This document shows positions 1 to 8,161 of a stretch of DNA of 22,374 nt, piece after piece. Every line of letters begins with the position of its first letter. The first letter of the stretch is position 1. The notes under the pieces were generated by a model. The model saw only the letters and a list, made by a program, of their open reading frames with translations, did no database searches and had not been told where the DNA came from. The stretch is from Deltaproteobacteria bacterium (lineage in GTDB: Bacteria > Desulfobacterota > Desulfarculia > Adiutricales > Adiutricaceae), in assembly GCA_031257955.1 (NCBI GenBank), contig JAIRNQ010000146.1, positions 1 through 22,374 of the forward strand. The letters are read 5' to 3'. The position numbers and the translations under genes were made by a program.

Positions 1-2
1 TC

Positions 3-761
3 TTGGCGGCCACGGCTTTGATTATGGGCGCCGGCCAGGTCGAGGCCGTGTGCTCTAAGGCCCATTTTGCCCGGCGGGCCGAGGAAATGGCCCGCCTAAA
101 CGGCCTTCGGGGCCTGACCGTCACCGTGGCCGGCCCGGCCCCGTTTAGCAAAGAAATTCTGGCCGGCTGGGAGGGGCGCTTCGATCTGCTGGCCAAAACC
201 CTCACGCCGCATCAGGCCGTCAAATACCTCCCCCCCGCCGGCGGCTGGCAGGCCCCCGAGCCACAAAACGGCGCGGGCGCCCCCCGAGAAGGCGGCCACC
301 CGGGCGCTGGCCGGCTGGGGCATGGACGCCTTATTTTGGGCGGGATCCGGCGGGGCCAGCAATTACCCCTTCTGATTAAGGCCGCCTCGCGTCAGGATCT
401 AACCATCCTCGACTCGTCCTTCGGGGACGATTGGACGCTCATGACGCTTTCCAAGCGCCGGCGGCCGGACCTTCCGGTCTGGGAGTGGCACCCCGGCGAC
501 TGGGTGGCCAATCTAAGCGAGGACGAACTGGCCGAACTGGCCGAGGTGGAAAAATCCGACCGCTCCGCCGCCCGCAAGCCGGCCAACGGTACCGACGGAC
601 ACCCGCCCGAAGAGCTCGATCCCACCGAAGGGCCACAATCGGCCAAGCCAGAGGATTTGGGCGAGGCGCCGCTCCCGCCCGAGGTCCCGCCGCCTGACGG
701 GGACGCCAATTACGACGATCCCACGGATCCCCCAGATACGGGCCAGGACGAGACCCCTTAG
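3..761 (+). CDS. Unknown protein, 5'-partial, with acidic Pro-rich tail
   Basis: The frame is open from the window edge, so the true start is probably upstream. I do not recognise the family. Residues 1-75 look like ordinary globular protein. Residues about 185-252 are a disordered tail rich in Asp, Glu and Pro. The middle, about residues 93-122, is Gly/Arg-rich and unconvincing in this frame. Over about 283-371 the +1 frame reads better (a stretch such as GWGMDALFWAGSGG). Removing one C from the run at 279-284 and adding one C at about 366-369 would give a continuous sensible protein that rejoins at LLIKAASRQD. This suggests two compensating indels, either sequencing errors or real. The stop codon overlaps the stop of the convergent phosphoesterase gene within the four bases TTAG. 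Confidence 0.55.
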   Translation: MAATALIMGAGQVEAVCSKAHFARRAEEMARLNGLRGLTVTVAGPAPFSKEILAGWEGRFDLLAKTLTPHQAVKYLPPAGGWQAPEPQNGAGAPREGGHPGAGRLGHGRLILGGIRRGQQLPLLIKAASRQDLTILDSSFGDDWTLMTLSKRRRPDLPVWEWHPGDWVANLSEDELAELAEVEKSDRSAARKPANGTDGHPPEELDPTEGPQSAKPEDLGEAPLPPEVPPPDGDANYDDPTDPPDTGQDETP

Positions 762-2017
762 CCGTCAATCGGGGCCAGAGTCGCTTCGGCGTCAGGGTCT
801 GGTTCTGAGGCCCGTTCAGGGCCCGAGTCGGGGACCGGATCCGGGTCTGGGGCTGGGTCCGCGAGCGGATCTTTCCCCGGCGTCCCCGCTGGGGAAGGGG
901 CGGGTAGGAACCTGATTACTTGAAGCTCGTTTTGGCTGCCCAGCCTCATCATTGGCCCGAAGGTGCCCAGGCCCTGGGAGACGACCAGCGTCATTGGCCC
1001 GACTTGATAGCGCCCTTTATACATGGGAAAACGTGAGGCTATGATGAGGTTGCCGGGAAAGACCTGCCCCCCGTGGGTGTGCCCCGAGAGCATGGCCGCC
1101 GCTCCCCCTTGCCGGACGTAATCGACCCCCACCGGGCTGTGGTGAACCACGACCAACGGCAGATCCGTTCGGCGCCGGATCTTGGGCAGTTCCTCGTTGA
1201 GGGCCAACTGGTTAACCTGGTGCGGGTCGGAGCTCTCCCGGTCGGCGTTCATGTATTCAAGGCCAATGAGCTGAAAGCCGTGGGTGATCACCAGTTCTGA
1301 GCGCAAAACCTTAATTCCGGCTTTCTTCACCCAGTCAATGACCAGATTCGCTCCCACGTAGTACTCGTGGTTTCCGGTGGTAAAATACTGCTCGGCCTTA
1401 ACGCCCTTAAAGAGCTCGAAGACCTCGTCCCTCAAGGCCAGCTTCCCGTCTACCAGATCGCCGTTATAGAAAACTATGTCGGGCTTCTGGGCGATTATGG
1501 CCTCCAGCACCGATTCCAAATAGGCCTTGCCCCGGGCGTTCCCCAGATGCAGATCCGGCGCGTGGACCAAGGTGACCGGCTTTTCCAAGCCAGGCAAGGC
1601 AATCTCGTATTCGGTGACGGCGAAGAACCTGGCGCTAACCGCCCCGTAGACGACCAGGCCGGCGAAAACCACCAACCCGGCCACGGCCGCCCATTTGCCA
1701 AAAGCCTTGGGGCCTTTGCCTTCCGGGCCCTTGGAGGCTTTTTTGGCCCCGAAGACAATCAAGGCCAAAACGACCATATAGACCAGGAAATAAAGCTGAA
1801 ACATGATGTAGAGGCCCATGATGTCATAAAACCCGGCCAAGAAAACGTTGGGCTCAACGTAGGCCTGGCTGGGAATGAGGGCCAAAAAACCAAACGACAA
1901 AACGGCGTTCACGATCTGAAAGGGCCAAGCCCGCTTTGGCCTTCCGACCATCTTTTTGAAAAGATGGGGTAGGACAAAACAGGCCAGGACCAAAACCAGC
2001 GCTACCGCTACGAACAT
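758..2017 (-). CDS. Membrane-anchored calcineurin-like metallophosphoesterase (YkuE/YaeI type)
   Basis: The 419-residue product has about four hydrophobic segments in residues 1-135, then a metallophosphoesterase domain. The metal-binding motifs appear in order: APDLHLG (the D-x-H box), NGDLVDG, TGNHEYY, VVHHSP and SGHTHGGQ. These supply the Asp, His and Asn ligands of a dinuclear metal centre. Related membrane-linked enzymes of the YkuE/YaeI group cleave phosphodiester or pyrophosphate bonds, some in lipid A or UDP-lipid metabolism. The substrate here cannot be told from sequence. The last 45 or so residues are an Asp/Pro/Glu-rich tail of no known function. The start ATG has a purine-rich AAAGGGG about 9 bases upstream. 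The gene converges on, and overlaps by a few bases, the unknown gene to its left. Confidence 0.88.
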   Translation of the reverse strand: MFVAVALVLVLACFVLPHLFKKMVGRPKRAWPFQIVNAVLSFGFLALIPSQAYVEPNVFLAGFYDIMGLYIMFQLYFLVYMVVLALIVFGAKKASKGPEGKGPKAFGKWAAVAGLVVFAGLVVYGAVSARFFAVTEYEIALPGLEKPVTLVHAPDLHLGNARGKAYLESVLEAIIAQKPDIVFYNGDLVDGKLALRDEVFELFKGVKAEQYFTTGNHEYYVGANLVIDWVKKAGIKVLRSELVITHGFQLIGLEYMNADRESSDPHQVNQLALNEELPKIRRRTDLPLVVVHHSPVGVDYVRQGGAAAMLSGHTHGGQVFPGNLIIASRFPMYKGRYQVGPMTLVVSQGLGTFGPMMRLGSQNELQVIRFLPAPSPAGTPGKDPLADPAPDPDPVPDSGPERASEPDPDAEATLAPIDG

Positions 2018-2110
2018 CGCTTCGATCCCCTTTCTCCCCGACCGTTTAAGGCCGGGGCGATGGCGCGCCTTTTAGACAAGGCGCAAAAAAATACCCGCGA
2101 AAATCGGGGC

Positions 2111-2139
2111 TTGACAAAAATTGTCCCATAATCTATAAA
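2111..2139 (+). promoter_or_regulatory. Sigma70-type promoter for pabABC
   Basis: A perfect -35 box TTGACA (2111-2116), a 17-base spacer and the -10 box TATAAA (2134-2139) lie in an AT-rich pocket of otherwise GC-rich DNA. Transcription would begin near 2146, giving a leader of about 165 bases before pabA. Confidence 0.7.
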
Positions 2140-2160
2140 CTATTCACGACCGGATTGATT

Positions 2161-2251
2161 GGCCGCCCGAAGGCGGTCGCTTACGGCCTTTCCACATAGC
2201 CTAAAATCCGCCCCGGCGGTTTTTTTGGGCCCTCGCTAAACCCGCTTAGCG
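2161..2251 (+). promoter_or_regulatory. Structured leader of pabABC, possible attenuator
   Basis: Three hairpins can be drawn. The first pairs GGCCGCC (2161-2167) with GGCGGTC (2172-2178) across a CGAA loop. The second pairs CCGC (2208-2211) with GCGG (2216-2219) and is followed by seven T (2220-2226), as in a short intrinsic terminator. The third pairs CGCTAA with TTAGCG (2234-2251). The 3' arm of the first hairpin (GGCGG) is also complementary to the CCGCC that opens the second, so the two could be mutually exclusive. No Trp-, Phe- or Tyr-rich leader peptide was found. The attenuation role is inferred. Confidence 0.4.
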
Positions 2252-2311
2252 GCGTCAGGACGGACCATCGCCTGGCTCGGGGGCATGACTTTTTTGCCCA
2301 AGGAGTCGGTC

Positions 2312-3238
2312 ATGATCCACCCAGGCACCCTTCCCCTTTTCGAAGACCCAAGCCCAGCCCAGCTTCCCGCATCCAAACCCGATCCCAATTATGGTTCCGG
2401 CCACAAGGCCGGCACCGAGCCCAATTTTGGCCTCGGCCAAAACGCCTCCGCAGTTACCGCCAAGGGGCCCGACAGGGGCCGGGACAAGCCCGGCCCCGAG
2501 GCCGGGTTGGGTCAACCCTTGCGGATCCTTCTCCTGGATTGCCGCGATTCCTTTACCCATAACCTGGCCCAGGCCATGGAAGGGCTCATCGATTCCCATG
2601 ATCGCCTTGAGATCGTTCGCCATGACGCCCTCGACCCAAGCCAGGTCGCGGGACGCTACGATCGAATCGTTCTTTCCCCGGGCCCGGGCCTACCCACGGA
2701 AACGGCCAACCTCATGGACCTCATCGCCAAGGCCGCCGGTCGGGTCCCCATACTTGGGGTCTGCCTCGGCCACCAGGCCTTGGCCCTGGCCTTCGGCGGC
2801 CGTCTCGTGAACCTGGCCCAGGTTCGCCACGGCATCCAATCCAATGTGAAGATACTGGCCAAAACCCGCGTCTTTGAGGATTTACCCGACGAGATCCCAG
2901 CCGGTCGCTACCACTCCTGGCTGGTCGATTCGACATCTTTCCCAAAAGACTTGCTGGTCACGGCCATAGACGAATCTGGGCAAATAATGGGCCTATCCCA
3001 TCGCCGCCTCGATATCCACGGGGTCCAGTTCCACCCCGAGTCTATCCTGACCCCGGCCGGACCGTCAATGCTCAAAAACTTTCTCTTCAACCGCCTCACC
3101 GCCCGTCCCAAGTCCCCGGATCCCCCAGGCCTTTTCATTTCGCAGACTCCGCCGGGCGGGCCGACGAGCCCACTGGGCTTGGCCAAGCCGGAAGCTCCAA
3201 CCTCGTCGCCGCCGGCGGGCCAAGACGCGGGAGAATAG
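2312..3238 (+). CDS. pabA: Aminodeoxychorismate/anthranilate synthase glutamine amidotransferase subunit
   Basis: This is a class I glutamine amidotransferase that releases ammonia from glutamine for the chorismate-aminating partner encoded next. The domain spans roughly residues 68-260. It has the SPGPG oxyanion-strand motif, the nucleophile elbow GVCLGHQ with the catalytic Cys, and GVQFHPES with the catalytic His and Glu. I chose the ATG at 2312 because AAGGAG lies six bases upstream; the ATG at 2285 has no such site. The first 67 residues or so and the last 45 or so are Pro/Gly/Ala-rich and absent from typical PabA/TrpG proteins of about 190 residues. The gene ends two bases before pabB. 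PabA rather than TrpG is chosen from the neighbours; the subunit may serve both pathways. Confidence 0.9.
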   Translation: MIHPGTLPLFEDPSPAQLPASKPDPNYGSGHKAGTEPNFGLGQNASAVTAKGPDRGRDKPGPEAGLGQPLRILLLDCRDSFTHNLAQAMEGLIDSHDRLEIVRHDALDPSQVAGRYDRIVLSPGPGLPTETANLMDLIAKAAGRVPILGVCLGHQALALAFGGRLVNLAQVRHGIQSNVKILAKTRVFEDLPDEIPAGRYHSWLVDSTSFPKDLLVTAIDESGQIMGLSHRRLDIHGVQFHPESILTPAGPSMLKNFLFNRLTARPKSPDPPGLFISQTPPGGPTSPLGLAKPEAPTSSPPAGQDAGE

Positions 3239-3240
3239 CC

Positions 3241-4335
3241 ATGAAGTTCACCGACGCCGATTCCGTCAGGCGGGCCATGAACGATTTGGGGCGGGAGGGC
3301 CGGCCGTTTTTGTTCGCGGTCGACTTCGAGCTGGTCTCGGGTTTTGTCGTGCCCGAGCCGGTAAACGGCCAAGGGGTCTGGTTCTGCCTTCCAGGCCAAA
3401 CGTCAGGGATGGCGTCGGGGGCGGCGCCAGGGTTGGTCCCAGGGACGGCCCCAAGGCCTTCGCTGGGGACGACTGGCGGCAAGGCCCAGGGAGAGGTAAG
3501 GGAGGCGCGGCCAACGGGCGCGAGCTCGCCAGCGGCGCGGATAAAGGCCATGGGCGAGGGTTTGGGGGTCTACGCCGAAAGGTTTAAGATCGTCCAGCGG
3601 GGCTTGGCCCGGGGAGACTCCTATCTGGTTAACCTGACCCTAAAGACGCCCATCGAGTGCCCGCTTTCGCTTACGGAAATCTTTGGCCTAAGCGACGCCC
3701 CTTACGGTTTATGCGTCCCGGGGCGCTTTGTTTCTTTTTCGCCGGAAAGGTTCGTCAAAATCGATCCCTTTGGCCAAATCTCCACCAACCCCATGAAGGG
3801 CACCATCGACGCCTCAGTGCCTGACGCCGAAAGGGTTATCATGGACGACCGCAAGGAAGCGGCCGAACACGCGACCGTGGTGGATCTGTTGCGAAACGAT
3901 TTGAGCCTTTCGGCCAAACGGGTTCGGGTAAAACGCTATCGCTACGCGGACCGGCTAAAAACCAGCGACCGGGAACTTCTGCAAATCAGCTCCGAGATAG
4001 TCGGGGAACTTGGGGCCGATTTTAAAAACTCGCTGGGGGAGACCATCTTTAGGATGCTGCCGGCCGGCTCGGTCTCCGGGGCGCCCAAAGAATCGACCCT
4101 GGACATAATCCGGAGGGCCGAGGGCATCCCAAGGGGCTTTTACGCGGGAGTTTTTGGGCTCTTCGACGGTACCGCCCTCGATTCAGCCGTTCTCATCCGC
4201 TTCATTGAGGAGGATGGCGGGCAAAAGTACTTCCGCAGCGGCGGGGGCATTACCGCCTTAAGCGGGCTTGAAGACGAGTATCGCGAGGCCTTGGAAAAAA
4301 TCTACCTACCCTTTGGCCGCAAAAGCGCCGGCTAA
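3241..4335 (+). CDS. pabB: Aminodeoxychorismate synthase component I
   Basis: A chorismate-utilising enzyme that with PabA makes 4-amino-4-deoxychorismate in the cytoplasm. C-terminal signatures include GDSYLVNLT, NPMKGTIDA, VDLLRNDLS, ISSEIVGEL, LPAGSVSGAPK and RSGGGITALS. The Lys in MKGT corresponds to the catalytic Lys of PabB (PIKGT); anthranilate synthases have Ala there, which supports PabB over TrpE. At 364 residues it is shorter than the 450 or so of E. coli PabB because the N-terminal domain is abbreviated. It also carries a Gly/Ala/Pro-rich insertion at about residues 50-98. The gene starts two bases after pabA stops, so translational coupling is likely. Confidence 0.92.
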   Translation: MKFTDADSVRRAMNDLGREGRPFLFAVDFELVSGFVVPEPVNGQGVWFCLPGQTSGMASGAAPGLVPGTAPRPSLGTTGGKAQGEVREARPTGASSPAARIKAMGEGLGVYAERFKIVQRGLARGDSYLVNLTLKTPIECPLSLTEIFGLSDAPYGLCVPGRFVSFSPERFVKIDPFGQISTNPMKGTIDASVPDAERVIMDDRKEAAEHATVVDLLRNDLSLSAKRVRVKRYRYADRLKTSDRELLQISSEIVGELGADFKNSLGETIFRMLPAGSVSGAPKESTLDIIRRAEGIPRGFYAGVFGLFDGTALDSAVLIRFIEEDGGQKYFRSGGGITALSGLEDEYREALEKIYLPFGRKSAG

Positions 4336-4394
4336 GCGCCGGTCGCCTTTGCCCCGGGGCATTCCTTGTGGCCAAGGCCGCTGAGGAGGGCGAC

Positions 4395-5006
4395 ATGAAA
4401 GAGCCCAGATTTTTGGAATCGATAAAACTATTGAACGGGGCCTACCACAACCTTGAGCTCCACCGAAGCCGGATGACCCGGGCCGCCCTGGCCGCCTTCG
4501 GAAGCCGGCCAGGCTTTGACCTTTACGAGGCCTTACCCAAAAGCGTCCCCAAAACTGGCCTCCATAAGGTTAGGCTCATTTACGGCCAAAAACTCGAATC
4601 GGTGGGCATAACGCCCTACTCCATGCCCAGTCCCAAGACCATGGCCGTCGTCCAGGCCACGGAACTCGATTACCGGCACAAATACCTAAACCGTTCGGAC
4701 ATCGAAATCCTTGCGGCCAACGCCCCCGCCGACGACGTTATCATAGCCATAAACGGTTTTGTTACCGACTCTTCCTACGCTAACTTGGTCTTCGAGAATG
4801 CCCACGGTCTATACACTCCCGAAGATCCGCTCTTGGCCGGAGTCAAACGCCAAGCGCTATTGGCCAGCGGGGCCATCAGGACCAGAAGGATCAAGGTCTC
4901 TGACATCATGGACTACGATAGGGTGCGCCTCATCAACGCCATGATCGATCTTGAGGACGACGTCTCGGTCAGCTCGGAGGCTTTACTCGTCCCCTCCGAC
5001 GGCTAG
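4395..5006 (+). CDS. pabC: 4-amino-4-deoxychorismate lyase (class IV PLP enzyme)
   Basis: A fold-type IV PLP enzyme expected to cleave aminodeoxychorismate to p-aminobenzoate and pyruvate, completing the PabABC route to folate. The HKYLNR segment (about residues 86-91) matches the family's catalytic Lys region. GFVTDSSYANLVF, followed by a YTPEDPLLAGVKR segment, matches the conserved cofactor-binding half. At 203 residues it is compact; many PabC proteins have about 270. The ATG at 4395 has GAGGAGGG four bases upstream and is preferred over the GTG at 4368. The order pabA-pabB-pabC supports the call. A branched-chain or D-amino-acid aminotransferase is less likely. No clear terminator was found in the 155 bases before the convergent gene. 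Confidence 0.85.
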   Translation: MKEPRFLESIKLLNGAYHNLELHRSRMTRAALAAFGSRPGFDLYEALPKSVPKTGLHKVRLIYGQKLESVGITPYSMPSPKTMAVVQATELDYRHKYLNRSDIEILAANAPADDVIIAINGFVTDSSYANLVFENAHGLYTPEDPLLAGVKRQALLASGAIRTRRIKVSDIMDYDRVRLINAMIDLEDDVSVSSEALLVPSDG

Positions 5007-5161
5007 CGGCGGGTACCGGGTCCTTGGCCTTTTGGGCCTCAATTGTTCGGGGAAAAATGGCGAGCGAGAACGGGACCGGCCCCGCCGAAAGGATATCGGC
5101 TTGGCCCCCGGCACCGGTCCTTACGGGATCGGCTTGGCCGTTTGGGGGAAAGGAAAAGCTT

Positions 5162-6175
5162 TTAGCGACGGTCCAGAATGGCCGCCACCAATCCCAAAGC
5201 CTTCAGGGAGGCCGTGGTGGCCAAGGGGAACAGGCCGGGCTCGGTTTCTGGGCCGGCGGCCTCGCCGGCTAGGCCCAGCCAGCCGATCTTGAAGCCTTTT
5301 AAGGTGTCCATGAAGTCGGCCGCTTGCGGGGTGGTGGCCAGAACGGCCACGCCGGGTTTAAAGCCCATTTCCGTCAGGGCTTCCTCGGTCACTTCCGACC
5401 AGTCGTAAAGGGGCCTAAGCTCAAAGTAGCCCACCTGTTGGGCCGAACGCAGATCCAGTTCCAGCGAGTTGGCCGATACCAAAGTGGCCTTCAAGCCGGC
5501 CCGGGCGGCGATGGCGGCGCACTCCAAGGCCAGATCGTCGTCGCCAAAAACGAAGAGTCTGCCCAGCCCGGGGTTAAGGGGCAGAAGCGAAAAGTCGGCA
5601 TCCTCGGGCAGCCTGGGTTTGGTGAAGGGGCCCAAGGCCGAAAGGATATGCCTGGTGACCTTAACCGCCGACCCCAAGCCGGCTTCCGGGCTTGGCCCGG
5701 CATCCGGATCCGAACCGTCCCCAGAACCTTCCCCGCCCGCCGGGACTGGCCCGACCTCGAAAACTTCGCCTCGCTTGGTCATAGTCAAAAGCCACGAGGC
5801 CCAGGCCTCGTCGCGGCCCTTGATGGCTTCCTTCCAGAACGGGAAGGTCCCTTGGGTAACCTTTTCGCTGACCACCTTGATCCCGCAGACGTCCAAGGCC
5901 GCGGTCTGGCCGCTCTTTAGGGCCAGGGCCTGCCCGGAGACGGCCCGCTCCACGGCGTCGCTTCCCAGATCGCTGGCCAAAAATTGGCCGCGCTCGTCCA
6001 AGACCGCCGTCCTGGCCACGTTTCGAATCTCGGCCAGGCTAAAAATGGGCTCCCGGCCCTCGGAAAGCTCATGAACCAACAATGTTAGCCAACCGTTCAA
6101 GGAACCCACCGCCGGTCGCCCGCCAAGGGCAGTAAACGCCCCTTCCCTGGCCAAGCGGGCGCCGGGCCAGGGCAT
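5162..6175 (-). CDS. XdhC/CoxI-like protein, divergent
   Basis: The 337-residue product has a C-terminal half with an XdhC-like Rossmann region, LFVFGDDDLALECAA at about residue 217, and a later segment with GVAVLATTPQAADFM and IGWLGLAGE that resembles the family's THGxxxD and IGLIGS parts. The N-terminal half (WLTLLVHELSEG onward) recalls XdhC N-terminal domains but lacks the usual GSSPR/PGA motif. Canonical XdhC proteins bind and sulfurate molybdenum cofactor for xanthine dehydrogenase-type enzymes; no such enzyme is in the window. The GAGHVG glycine signature is replaced by GDDDLA, so cofactor binding may be lost. A Gly/Asp/Pro-rich linker lies at about residues 145-165. No good ribosome site precedes the start. 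It lies 74 bases downstream of prfB, possibly co-transcribed. Confidence 0.5.
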   Translation of the reverse strand: MPWPGARLAREGAFTALGGRPAVGSLNGWLTLLVHELSEGREPIFSLAEIRNVARTAVLDERGQFLASDLGSDAVERAVSGQALALKSGQTAALDVCGIKVVSEKVTQGTFPFWKEAIKGRDEAWASWLLTMTKRGEVFEVGPVPAGGEGSGDGSDPDAGPSPEAGLGSAVKVTRHILSALGPFTKPRLPEDADFSLLPLNPGLGRLFVFGDDDLALECAAIAARAGLKATLVSANSLELDLRSAQQVGYFELRPLYDWSEVTEEALTEMGFKPGVAVLATTPQAADFMDTLKGFKIGWLGLAGEAAGPETEPGLFPLATTASLKALGLVAAILDRR

Positions 6176-6249
6176 TGGGGGCGGGGTATAGAGTTTTTGG
6201 TTTAAGTTTGGTCGAGTTTAGTTGAGGCTTTGATTTTGGTCGCTTTATT

Positions 6250-7366
6250 TCAAGCGGACTTATCCATCCGCTCGGCCTGATCCAGAAGGCTGGCCTTGAT
6301 AAAGCCGGCGATGTCGCCGTCCAGAGCCGCGTCAACGTTTCCGGTTTCCACCCCGGTTCGGTGATCTTTGATCAACCTATAGGGCTGCAAAGTGTAGGAC
6401 CGTATCTGGCTTCCCCAGGCAATTTCCTTTTTGTTGTCGTGGATCTTTTTAACCTCGGCGGCCTTCTTGTCCTGCTCAAGCTGGTACAGCCTGGCCCGCA
6501 AGACTTTCATGGCCAAGTCTTTGTTTCGGTGCTGGCTTTTTTCGTCCTGGCACTGGACGACTATGTTGGTCGGAAGGTGGGTAATCCTTACCGCCGAGCT
6601 GGTTTTGTTGACGTGCTGGCCGCCGGATCCGCTGGCCCGGTAAGTGTCGATGCGGATGTCCTTCTCGTTTATCTCGATGACGATGTCGTCGTTCACTTCC
6701 GGGGTCACGAAAACGCTGGCAAAAGAGGTGTGCCGGCGGTTCTGGGAATCGAAGGGCGAAATCCTTACCAACCGGTGAATGCCCACTTCCGTCCGCAGAA
6801 GGCCGTAGGCGTAGGGCCCGGATATGGTCAGGGTCACGCTTTTGATCCCGGCCTCGTCGCCGTCAAGCTTATCGATAATTTGGGACTTGAAATGGTTGCG
6901 GTCGGCGTAACGAAGGTACATCCTCAAAAGCATCTGGGCCCAATCCTGGGCCTCGGTCCCGCCCGCCCCGGCGTGGATGTCCATGATGGCGTTGTTGCCG
7001 TCGTTGGGCTCGGATAGAGTCCGGCGAATCTCGTACAAATCCAAATCCGATTTTAAGGTCTCAATCTGATCCTTAACGTCGTCGAATTGCGATTCGTCGT
7101 TTTCTTCCAGGGCCAAATCCAAGAGCAGGGCCAAATCCTCGCCCTCGGAGTCCAGTTTTCGCCAGACGGAAAGCTTATCGCTCAGCCGGGTATGTTCCTG
7201 GCCCAAGGCTTGGGCCTTCTTGGGATCGTTCCAGAAATCCGGCTGGCCCATCTCCTCGTTCAATTCCTTAAGGCGTTCGCCCAAGGCCCCCAGGTCAAAG
7301 ATACCCCCTTAAAACGTTGAGTCGGTCGGTTAACGCTTTTACCTCGGGCTTCAAATCAACTAACAT
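6250..7366 (-). CDS. prfB: Peptide chain release factor 2, with programmed +1 frameshift
   Basis: RF2 ends translation at UGA and UAA codons. The protein has the SPF codon-recognition motif (RISPFDSQNRR) and the catalytic GGQ in GSGGQHVNK, which triggers peptidyl-tRNA hydrolysis. The gene is in two frames. Translation starts at the ATG at 7366 (MLVDLKPEVKALTDR...), reads 23 codons to CTT, meets an in-frame TGA (7297-7295), and slips +1 to continue DLGALGERLKELNEE. Allowing for the slip, the product is 371 residues, normal for RF2. Annotation pipelines that miss the slip would start it late, at MGERLKEL. Low RF2 causes pausing at the TGA and more frameshifting, which is the known autoregulation. 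Confidence 0.97.
7294..7309 (-). promoter_or_regulatory. prfB frameshift site
   Basis: Read on the minus strand, the site is AGGGGG TAT CTT TGA C. The internal Shine-Dalgarno-like AGGGGG (7309-7304) sits three bases before the slippery CTT (7300-7298), which is followed by TGA and C. This is the canonical prfB recoding sequence of most bacteria. Confidence 0.97.
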
Positions 7367-7700
7367 TTTCCATCCAATCCTTCGCGCGAAAACCCGCGCC
7401 CAAAGTCCTTTCCGCCAGACCGGCGGCCCAGCCAGAAAGGTTAAATTAGGCCTAATGTTAACACAATCGCCTCAAAAATCAAGTTCAAATTCAAGCCATA
7501 AACCCCCACAGTCCTTCCCCATGCCCGTTTCCGCTCAGCCGCCGCTCCCCTTCGGCTCGCCCGGCCTCGCGGAAGGCCTTATCGTTTACCGGGCCAAGCC
7601 CCAGCGGCTTTCGGCCAAGCCATTTTAACCCCAAAGATTAGCCGACAATTCCACATCTTTCGCCCAAAACCCCCAACGCTCCCGTCTTTGAATACTTCCC
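7367..7700. other. Intergenic, upstream of prfB
   Basis: No convincing gene is seen. The stretch should hold the prfB promoter on the minus strand, but no hexamer pair is close enough to consensus to name. Long readings on the plus strand here are low-complexity Pro/Ser and look spurious. From about 7690 the sequence becomes repetitive. Confidence 0.5.
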
Positions 7701-7708
7701 CAAACTAT

Positions 7709-7882
7709 CCCCGATGGCCCCAGCCCATTCCAAACGGCCCCAGAGGCCCCAGGCGAGGCCCCAACTCCAGCTAGCCACCAATTATAGCCGGCCCCTCCCC
7801 AAAGTCGCCCAGAGGGCCCCACAGCCCGATTAAACGGCCATTGCCGCCGGACCTCATCCTGGCCCCGCCCCCACCGAACGGC
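7709..7882 (-). repeat. Partial duplicate of DUF5131 3' end and downstream DNA
   Basis: This segment is an imperfect copy of 8052-8224, which holds the last codons of the DUF5131 gene and its downstream sequence. Shared stretches include CAAAGTCGCCCAGAG, the CATTCCAAACGGCCCCAGA block and ATTATAGCCGG/AATAATAGCCGG. On the minus strand it still reads GGGGARMRSGGNGRLIGL, matching GGDGVRMRPGHNGPLNGL at the C-terminus of the intact gene. It is therefore a leftover of a second DUF5131 3' end, or a local segmental duplication. Confidence 0.7.
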
Positions 7883-8080
7883 CCCAAGCGCTCCCCGATT
7901 GCCCAGGCGTTTCCAAACGGCCCCAAGCGATCCCCTATTATCCTATATGATTTCAAACGGTCCCAGACGATCCCCTATTATCCTATACGAGTCTAAGCAG
8001 CCCCAGACGATCCCCTATTCTCCTATACGAGTCCAAGCGACCCCAAGCGATCCCCGGTTACCCCAGACCATTCCAAACGG
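7881..8080. repeat. Five-unit 40-bp tandem repeat
   Basis: Units begin at 7881, 7921, 7961, 8001 and 8041, each about 40 bases and starting CCCCA(A/G)(G/A)CGATCCCC. Units 2-4 share TATTATCCTATA, and units end (T/C)CAAACGG or CCAAGCG. The middle three are most alike and the outer two have diverged. The array lies just 3' of the intact DUF5131 gene and is flanked by the two copies of the 174-base duplication. No coding role is seen. Confidence 0.85.
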
Positions 8081-8161
8081 CCCCAGACGCCCCAGACGGC
8101 CCGGGAACTCCAGCCACCCACCAATAATAGCCGGTCACGCCCCAAAGTCGCCCAGAGAGGC

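Noticed and set aside
7298..7300. prfB as a frameshifted pseudogene
   Set aside because: The break is the canonical AGGGGG-TAT-CTT-TGA-C recoding site and both halves are conserved.
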